Below are positions 57,401-64,000 of a DNA stretch of 64,000 nucleotides, piece after piece; the stretch's first letter is position 1; the number at the start of each line of letters is the position of its first letter. This stretch comes from Timema cristinae (lineage: Eukaryota; Arthropoda; Insecta; Phasmatodea; Timematidae), in the NCBI GenBank assembly GCA_039000515.1, contig JBCFYV010000570.1:1-64000 (forward strand), written 5' to 3'. Position numbers and translations under genes: made by a program. The notes beneath the pieces are model-generated. The model saw only the letters and a list, made by a program, of their open reading frames with translations, had not been told where the DNA came from and ran no database searches.

Positions 57401-59903
57401 TCAATGGATTGAAACTGTATAGCTGTTATAATGAGATCAGAACTACACACATTATTTTTAACTAAACTCCATTGGAAAAAATTCATAAAAGATTTAATTT
57501 GCCATGTGGTCAGCACAATAAACCCTCTGGAAATTAATTTCAGTTTTCTAGACTGATGCTGCTACTTCTTTATTCAAATAGCTCCTCATTTGTCTTTACG
57601 GGGCTGAGTTTGCCAGAGATACATTTTGGGAGCACCAAGGCGTGAATCCAGGACCTCTGGATATGTAACTAGGAGCTCTAACAACTAGACCAAAGGGGTG
57701 ATCAGAATTCAAAAACAGGACACTAAAATATTTGTTGTGGCATTGATATAAACTAGGAAAATTAACAGCTGCAAACCAGAAAGTTTGAGTTATAAATTAT
57801 ATAGAAAGATTGTTCTGAAAATTTTTGTAGCTGGCAAAAATGTGTCTACCTATCTAAATCTGACTACCTTTAAATTATTTATACAAGACATGTTGGCATT
57901 CGTGTTAGAACTAAAAAAGCTTAGTAGGATTTTTCTGGTTATGCAAAATTGAGTTAGAAATGACAAGGAATGAAGCGTGAGCACCTCATCATATAAAAAG
58001 TTATGTAAAAGAGTTTTTTTTGACAAGAAAGGTTTTGCTAACCATTTGCAAGAAATTCGTCGGTAGTGAGAGTAGTGTGGCTGATACAGAAGATTATTGC
58101 ATATTAATTGACTATAACTGCAACTATACAGATTCAATGATATTTTTCCCTGCGTTATTTAGGTGGGTTTGGTTTTGAATCGTTCATTATAACAAAGTTT
58201 TTTTTAAATAATTTTTCATTGATATCATTGGATTCCCCACATTTTTGTGAGTGTAATGCTAGTATAAATTTTGTGAGCTTCAAGTTTTTAAGATAGAAAA
58301 ACTCTACTAAAAGGTACAGTTCTTATGATTTGTTCCCAATAAGTCATATTATGTGCTCATGCTGAGAGGCAAAATGAACAAAATATCTGTTTAAGATAGA
58401 TACAAGATAAACAAAGTATTGCTACTTTATAGGTGATATCAAAATGTGCACTTGATTTGTTTAATAGAATACAAATAATATAATTTTTAATAGGCTTGTT
58501 TGAATAAAACATACCATTATCCATGGTGAGAACTGATATATTATCACAGTCGACTGCTAATCCCACATTCGATAAAGTCCTGGGAACATAATATTTAAAA
58601 CATATTTAAAGGAACTATTTCAATATAATGTTGGTTGTAACCATTTACACCAGGTGATACATGTCTTCAAACAGGACCAAAAAAAACTTCTTTTATAGCC
58701 CTAGTGTTCTATGGAGAATTTTTTCTGGGTACATTAAAAAATAATAATTATTATTATTTAGATAAATATGTAGGCAGCCTTTCTTGAACAGGAAGCCCTC
58801 TTCCCACATCTGGGCTAATAACTTTCACAGGGTAATTTTTTTTATCCTTTAATGTAGCAGAGATTTTCCAGACTATTCTAATACAATCCGTGTTTAAAAA
58901 CCTAAGCTAGTAAAAGTAAATTACTCAAAATCTAGTTAAATCTAAAACTACCAGTTAGACTAGTTGTTCCTTAAAACTTTTATGGCAGCATACGATCAGA
59001 CCTACTGTACAAGGGAATTGAATGTGGTGAGAATTTTTTAAACTAAATATTTATTTATTTTACATATTTACCCCTGAGACCCTCTATCATAGGCCTACCA
59101 AAAAGGCAAAGGTTATTTGGGCCATGTGTGGTAGTTTAGCATTGAAATTAACATGTTTCTATTATTATTTTATAACTTACATTGCCTATTTCAAAGACCT
59201 GTTATACAGTTAAAAAAATAATGTTAGTTATGCCTAATTCTTTGATCAAATATGGCCATTAGTTTAAATATTTTAAAGAAATATAAAATAAAATTAATAT
59301 TCATCCAAAATTATGTAAAGTCCACATATTCATTTTATTTAAACAACCCAACCAATATTTGAATGATGTTTATTTCTGTTCAAATAAGAGGAAATAGTGT
59401 TTGTACTTATTATCATAGTGATTAAAAATAAAATTTGGTATTTTACTTACTGCCTGGGTTTTATTTTATCCTCTATGAACCTCATTGATTCCATTAAACT
59501 ATTATTTTTACTTTTCACACCTGCAGATCCACGTGGGGGTTTTCTTTTTTTGGCAACGTAGCAATCTCTTAGATATTTCCAAGTTTTGGCACAAACTATC
59601 GCTAAAAGAAACATAGGATATATTGTAATAACAAATGTGAGTCACAAAAATTTCATTAATTATAATAACTGTTTATCTATACAAATATTTCATGTGAACA
59701 ATCTTAACAAACTAACCTAATAAGCTATAGATTACAAACAAACACTTACGTGGCTCTCCTATGTACATGGAAATTTCCTTCCACAGCCTCTCGGATACCC
59801 TAGCATCCTTGTAATTTCTTTCTGAGGGATCCCAAAGCGATCTTCTCTCCCTCACAAGATTTATTAATCTTTCTTTTAATTCATCGCTTTTTAGAGTCGA
59901 CAT
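54487..59903 (-). CDS. MADF-BESS accessory protein of Harbinger element 2 (seven exons)
   Basis: Exons, sense order: 59903-59750, 59601-59451, 58579-58515, 57334-57274, 56912-56823, 55959-55884, 54677-54487. Exons 1-2 form a MADF domain: ELKERLINLVRERRSLWDPS, ARVSERLWKEISMYIG, then AKTWKYLRDCYVAKKRK. The middle exons are a low-complexity linker (LLRAYPPCEELGLPFPM; GPRAYPADLEIPKR). Exon 7 carries a BESS-like motif, DPDMQWLSSLLPLLKEIKKK, and ends at TAG 54489-54487. Every junction is in phase except exon 3 to 4, where an exon may be missing or one base was lost. No internal stop was seen, in contrast to the broken transposase. The protein would bind element DNA or act as a transposase partner. 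Confidence 0.7.
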
Positions 59904-60129
59904 TGTTTACTTTCCGTAACAGATGGCGCGTGGTTGAATGTTGGCGCATGCGCTGATTGGTTCTTCTACGCCGATTTTCAAGGAGAAGCGCGGCCAAAGC
60001 TGAAATTATTTCTACAAATGCAGAACTTTGTACGCAGATCGCGCTGATTTCTTGTGATTGGCTTAAGCGGTCATCACGTGACGCATTTCGGCTCTGCGCT
60101 TGATTTTCGGCGAACGTGTGAATCCACAC

Positions 60130-60562
60130 TTAGATGACTCAAATGCCTGCTTGCTGGAGCAATGAACATCCTCTTGATAACTATTTTCATTAATGTCATT
60201 TTCTGAAAGGCGCACACTTTTGCCAGCTTCAATCTGATTTTTTTTTCCCATGAGGCTTTGATCTGGGAAGATCACGAGAGCGAGCATCCTGTAGAAGATG
60301 GACAAATAAATCAGTCCATGACTGATCTTGTTCATCTTTCCCATTATCTTCATGATTTGGAATCTTAGAGAGAACTTTATTCCGGTCAAGGGGTACAATT
60401 CCTGATGCCATGAATCCTGCACGCACATTTCTTAAACTCGAGGCTTCAATAAGCTCGAGGTTTTTTTTCAGCAGTTTTGGAAATTCAGATTTAGGGAGCA
60501 CACCATAATAGACGGAGAAGGATGCTGGTGTAACTTTGTGCATCCACTGTGCATCAAAATAG
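60130..60562 (-). pseudogene. MULE-pogo chimeric exon (right of the Harbinger insertion)
   Basis: The exon opens after TTTCAG at 60563 with SYFDAQWMHKVTPASFSVYY, which belongs to a MULE transposase (end of the DDE region). It switches at about 60498 to LPKSEFPKLLKKNLELIEAS, NVRAGFMASGIVPLDRNKVL and SKIPNHED, typical of the C-terminal part of pogo/Tigger DDE_1 proteins. One frameshift lies in the T run near 60240. The frame reaches TCATCTAA at the Harbinger junction and continues at 49925. The normal MULE continuation (an RTNN-type motif) is absent. Confidence 0.65.
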
Positions 60563-62211
60563 CTGAAACACAGATGTTAATGTTTATTGAATAGGCTTAA
60601 CAGTTCATGTAACTTTTATATAAAAGTAGCATAATCAATTATTTAAGAACATTCGACAAATAAACCCAACACTTATATATGGATGAGTAAGTTTTTGGCA
60701 ATCAAAAGTTTTTTTTCTATTTTACTCACCTGAGAAGAGGCTGGAGCAATATTAACTCATGTGACTGGGAAAATATCTTTACAGCTTCAAACCCCTCTGC
60801 AATCTTGCCTTGTGGAAGAAGTGCAAGTGCTGTCAACATCCCCACAACTTTCTTTGCATTTGGGTTGGTTGAGATTGTATTTGTCAGCCCCAATGTCTGT
60901 GCTTTTCGAAGGATTGCCTGTGGATTTTTTTAAATTTATAAATTTTAACAATTCAAATACAGACACTATTGATCAAAGCATTGCCATTTGAAGATGCTTT
61001 GTATATAAAATAGAAAAATAGTTATTTGTGTTGAGCTTTTGTTTTTATTGAAAAATAATTATAATAGAACTGAAAAAATCCTAGCTACCCGTCATTTGAA
61101 TGCAGGTTTGGTGAGTATTAATAAGATTAGGTTAAGTTGGACATGGAGTCAAATAATTTTTATTGTGGGGTTACATTCTTTAGTATTAATCCGATGATTA
61201 GATTTTTGAAAATAGTGTAGCATTGGTTTGAATATGGCAAACGTAGTTAATATTTTTAAATTTTTAGATTGGTATGTACGCTACATGATTTTCACCCTAT
61301 TGTATTGGACAGAGCTTAATTTAAAAACAAAAACAATAATTCTTCATAAGATCACTAGCCATACTATTCATCAAAAATGTTTTCTGATAATTAAGGGAGG
61401 AAACAATTTTTTTATAATAAAATATATGCTAAAAAAGTTTTCACATTTAAATTATTTTATAACCTCAATCTTGATTCACATAAATTTGTATAAAAATATA
61501 GCAAACACACTATGCATTTTAAAGGGTATGTTAACTGGTTTGTAAGAGCTATGAACCTAAAAATGTCCAATATAGAATTGGGACTACTGTTTTCCCTAAA
61601 GTAAACCAACTTACAAATTTACTTATATCAAAAGTATTTAAAATTTCCCAAAATAAGTAATTATGCTGCTTACCCACCTGTGAAAAATGAAACCAACAAT
61701 CAATATGCTTGGTTGTTGGGAAGTTCTTTGCCACTGACACTTTTATACAGCTTCATAGTCACTGATAATAAATTTGGGATTAATATTTGGCACTGTTATT
61801 TTCATGTGTATGAATACGGCATCATAGGCCTGTACATTCCTGGCCTTCATTAGTGCAAAAACAACAGGATATGCCTGAAATGATAAACAATAAACAATAT
61901 AATAATTGATTAACTTTCTATGCCCTTTGTTTTCACATATAAATACAATTTTTCTGCCTTTTTTTCCCCAACAAATTCACAGTGAAAAATAAAGTCTTAT
62001 TTTGTTACTTTTCATAGGCCTACAGTACTAAATTAGGCAGTTAAAGTTTGTTTTTTCTATTTAAGAAAAATTGTATTTATTTTTATTCAAACTGCTCCTA
62101 GGCTAAAAACTCTGTAAACAAAAACACTTGCCTGGTCCTGAGAAATTGCCATTATTGATAGCAACTGCCTGGCTTGTGGTTTGGATGGTAGTATTTTAAA
62201 TGTCTCATCTA

Positions 62212-63527
62212 CTATAGTGTTCAAATTAATTGGGACAAAGGGAAAAAAAACGATTTTTTCTAAAACCTTAGCTTTTAATCACTACACACCTTAAGTAGAC
62301 TGATAAATCTCTATATTAGTACGAAGTATGTCCTCCTTTAGCAGAAATGAACTCTTCAACATGTCTTGGCGTTGACTCCACTAGTGTAGCGCACATGTTC
62401 TTGACTTCATAATGAAACCACACTTGTATAGCACTTTTTATCATTTGTTTTGTTGTCGTGCAATTCATCTTAGCTAAGCGATTCTTGAGAATATTCCATA
62501 AGTTCTCAATGGAATTTAAGTCTGGTAAATTACCAGGCCAATCAAGCACTTTTATTTTATTTTCCCGCATAAAAGTCTGGACCAATTTCAAAGTGTGACA
62601 AGGAGCCAAGTCATGTTGAAATGTTCCATCAAATGTTTTCATGAATGAAACAATCCTACTGCGTAATATTTCTATGTATTTGATAGAATTCATCATGTCT
62701 TTAAGAGGAACTAAGCTTCCAGTGCCATTTGTTGTAAAAAAAACCAAAACATCTGTTTAGAAGGGTGTTTCACAGTCTGTTGGATATGATCTAGTTGCAG
62801 AGTTTCACCTTCACTTTGTCTAACTACACTTGATTTTATCCATGCACAAATAAATGTGTTTCATCACTGAAAAGCACCTTCTTCCAGTCGTTAACAGTCC
62901 ATGATCGGTATTTTTTGGCCCATGCTAAACATTTTTTCATCGGTCTTATTGCCTTAAGACCAACTTCCAGAAGCCTTTTCCATACAGTTGTGGTACTCAC
63001 TTCAACACCATAATCCAATAAATCCCTCCGAAGGTCTGTGCTTGTCTTTCTTGGATTTATTTTGCTATTTCTTATTAGAATTTTCTCAGTTCTTGGAGTA
63101 GTTTTCTGTTTGCGCCCACATTTTCCTTTTCTTTTTGGAGACGATGATCCGGATTCTTGAAATGTTCTTAAAATTCTTGAAACACTTGATTTGCCCACAC
63201 CAATAGCCGTAGCTATATCTCTCACGGTCATAGAGGTGTGTTCATTAAGAGCGATTATTTTAGAACGCTTCCTCGGAGTAATATCCATCTTTGAACAAGC
63301 AAAAGTAACACGTGATACACGGAACGCAAAATTATAACCACCAGCTGCCACACTGAAAGTCTCACAACTGAACTACTGATACACTAATTACAGTCAAGGT
63401 CGATCCGTCACACTGCCTCTAGGCAGATATAACTGGTTTCAGGCGGTTCAGGACATAACTGGTAATCAATCACATATGAACTCAGACAAGAAAAACATGT
63501 TTGTCCCAATTAATTCGAACAGTATAG
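62212..63527 (-). mobile_element. Tc1/mariner element, 1.3 kb, TA target duplication
   Basis: Ends share CTATA(G/C)TGTTC(A/G)AATTAATTGGGACAAA as an inverted repeat, with TA at 62210-62211 and 63528-63529. Removing it with one TA joins the MULE frame as ELHV-DETFK. It carries a transposase in two overlapping frames. It is the least decayed DNA element in the window and is younger than the MULE-pogo gene it interrupts. Confidence 0.9.
62316..63351 (-). pseudogene. Tc1-type DDE transposase (one main frameshift)
   Basis: Frame 1 (63351-62836; start probably the internal MDITPRKRSK at about 63291) has a paired-like helix-turn-helix: SKIIALNEHTSMTVRDIATA, VGKSSVSRILRTF, then KTSTDLRRDL and the first catalytic Asp in VLFSDETHLFVHG. 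Frame 2 (to 62316) starts after a frame change near 62830 and has TTNGTGSLVP, QHDLAPCH (second Asp; Leu where most relatives have Asn), and WPGNLPDLNSIENLWNILKN (final Glu, DD34E spacing). The terminal KGGHTSY is the usual Tc1 end. One frameshift is the only clear lesion, so it is a recent copy. Confidence 0.9.
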
Positions 63528-63674
63528 TACATGCAGCTCTTGGCTGCTTTGAAGTATGTTTATTAATTTTTTATTTATAAACACTGCACTTTCTGCACCT
63601 TCTTCTCCAATTATGTCAATGAAAAAGGCTTCTCCACCCACAAGGCCATATAAGGATGGCACAGTGTTAAAATA

Positions 63675-64000
63675 CTAAAGCGAGTTTGTACATGTATGTA
63701 TCCTACAGCTTTAATAAGCCTAATGATATAACTAATTAATACTGAACATGATCAACTATTGTTTTCTAATAGTCCTGAACATTTCTCATTTTTTAAATGA
63801 TATTACTCATTAAACAACCCATAGTAGCGAGAAAACAGGCGGTATTACCTTCCCCTTCCCCGAACCTAGGCCTATTTTGATTGGTGGGTACCAACTACTG
63901 GTCCATGATGTAGTTTGAACCTACCCCAAATCCCAAGATAAAACTACAGGCTCTAGCTTAAGGGCACACTTCCGCAGTTGAGTATTTTCATTTTATCATG
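63675..64000. other. Right edge of window, nothing recognised
   Basis: AT-rich to mixed, with one TAGGCCTA word at 63867. Probably an upstream intron of the MULE gene; no exon could be supported. Confidence 0.4.

Larger units (their letters stand above)
49926..60129. mobile_element. PIF/Harbinger DNA transposon, 10.2 kb, TTA target duplication
   Basis: Inverted ends at 49926-49968 and 60087-60129 share GATTCACACG(C/T)TCGCCGAAAA and GCAGAGCCGA. TTA at 49923-49925 and 60130-60132 is the 3-bp duplication expected of PIF/Harbinger. It carries a five-exon transposase (50114-54123, plus) and a seven-exon MADF-BESS gene (59903-54487, minus), converging with 363 bases between them. The element is large because its introns are long and AT-rich. 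Stretches 50225-51432, 52755-53816, 54710-55883, 55960-56822, 57335-58514 and 58580-59450 hold intronic AT-rich sequence with no further genes recognised. Confidence 0.9.
60730..63674 (-). pseudogene. MULE-type transposase, three upstream exons, split by a Tc1 element
   Basis: Sense order: exon 63674-63528 plus 62211-62132, interrupted by the Tc1 element at 62212-63527. It reads VPSLYGLVGGEAFFIDIIGE, INILQSSQELHV, then DETFKILPSKPQARQLLSIM. Exon 61874-61678: AYPVVFALMKARNVQAYDAV, IISDYEAV, a stop, then HIDCWFHFSQ. Exon 60917-60730: AILRKAQTLGLTNTISTNPN, MLTALALLPQGKIAEGFEAV. HVDxTFK, DYEAV and the CWFHFSQ box are MULE transposase hallmarks (first and second Asp regions). The intron after 62132 uses a GC donor (GCAAGT). 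60931-61670 and 61880-62120 are introns with nothing else recognised. Spliced to the chimeric exon at 60562 in frame. Confidence 0.75.

Overview
This is eukaryotic DNA, very probably from an arthropod and most likely an insect. The non-coding sequence is AT-rich, genes are cut by GT-AG (and one GC-AG) introns, and nearly every recognisable coding region belongs to a transposable element: R1-like and I-like non-LTR retrotransposons, tRNA-derived SINEs, PIF/Harbinger, hAT, piggyBac, MULE, pogo/Tigger, Tc1/mariner and a Penelope-like fragment. MADF-BESS and Myb/SANT-like accessory genes and R1-type elements fit an arthropod. I see no operon, bacterial promoter, CRISPR array or rRNA gene, and no clearly conserved host gene that is free of transposon sequence.

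Layout. 1-660 holds the 3' tail of an R1-like element. 660-3600 is AT-rich sequence with a CA microsatellite, two nested SINEs and a decayed Myb/SANT-like gene on the minus strand. 3613-14240 holds two head-to-tail R1-like elements on the plus strand. The first carries endonuclease-RT. The second carries ORF1, then about 2.1 kb of unfamiliar coding sequence where the endonuclease should be, then RT. 14241-16789, 18511-24814 and 34305-40664 are three minus-strand copies of one I-like element (ORF1 with CCHC knuckles; ORF2 with EN-RT-RNase H). A fourth, plus-strand partial copy lies at 43708-45310 plus 48679-48735. Between them lie an unknown ORF remnant and a Penelope-like fragment (16790-18101), a minisatellite, a probable endogenous RNA-virus nucleoprotein remnant fused to a piggyBac fragment (25027-27535), a Myb-like gene (28890-30282), and 4 kb with nothing recognised.

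40665-43597 is a decayed hAT element with a SINE in it. 45311-48678 is a 3.4-kb Harbinger element inserted in the fourth I-like copy; its two genes interdigitate on opposite strands. 49926-60129 is a 10.2-kb PIF/Harbinger element flanked by TTA duplications. It carries a decayed transposase and a largely intact seven-exon MADF-BESS gene. It splits a minus-strand gene (49561-49925 and 60130-63674) whose exons join a MULE transposase to a pogo/Tigger C-terminus, and that gene is also split by a 1.3-kb Tc1 element.

The value of the window lies in its nesting: several insertions can be removed on paper with exact target-site accounting, which gives an order of events. The points most worth following are the unfamiliar ORF in the second R1-like element, the virus-like/piggyBac reading-frame fusion, the interdigitated Harbinger genes, the MULE-pogo chimera, and the potential pseudoknot at the 5' end of the I-like family. 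All calls come from reading translations and repeats by eye; family names are recalled, not searched.
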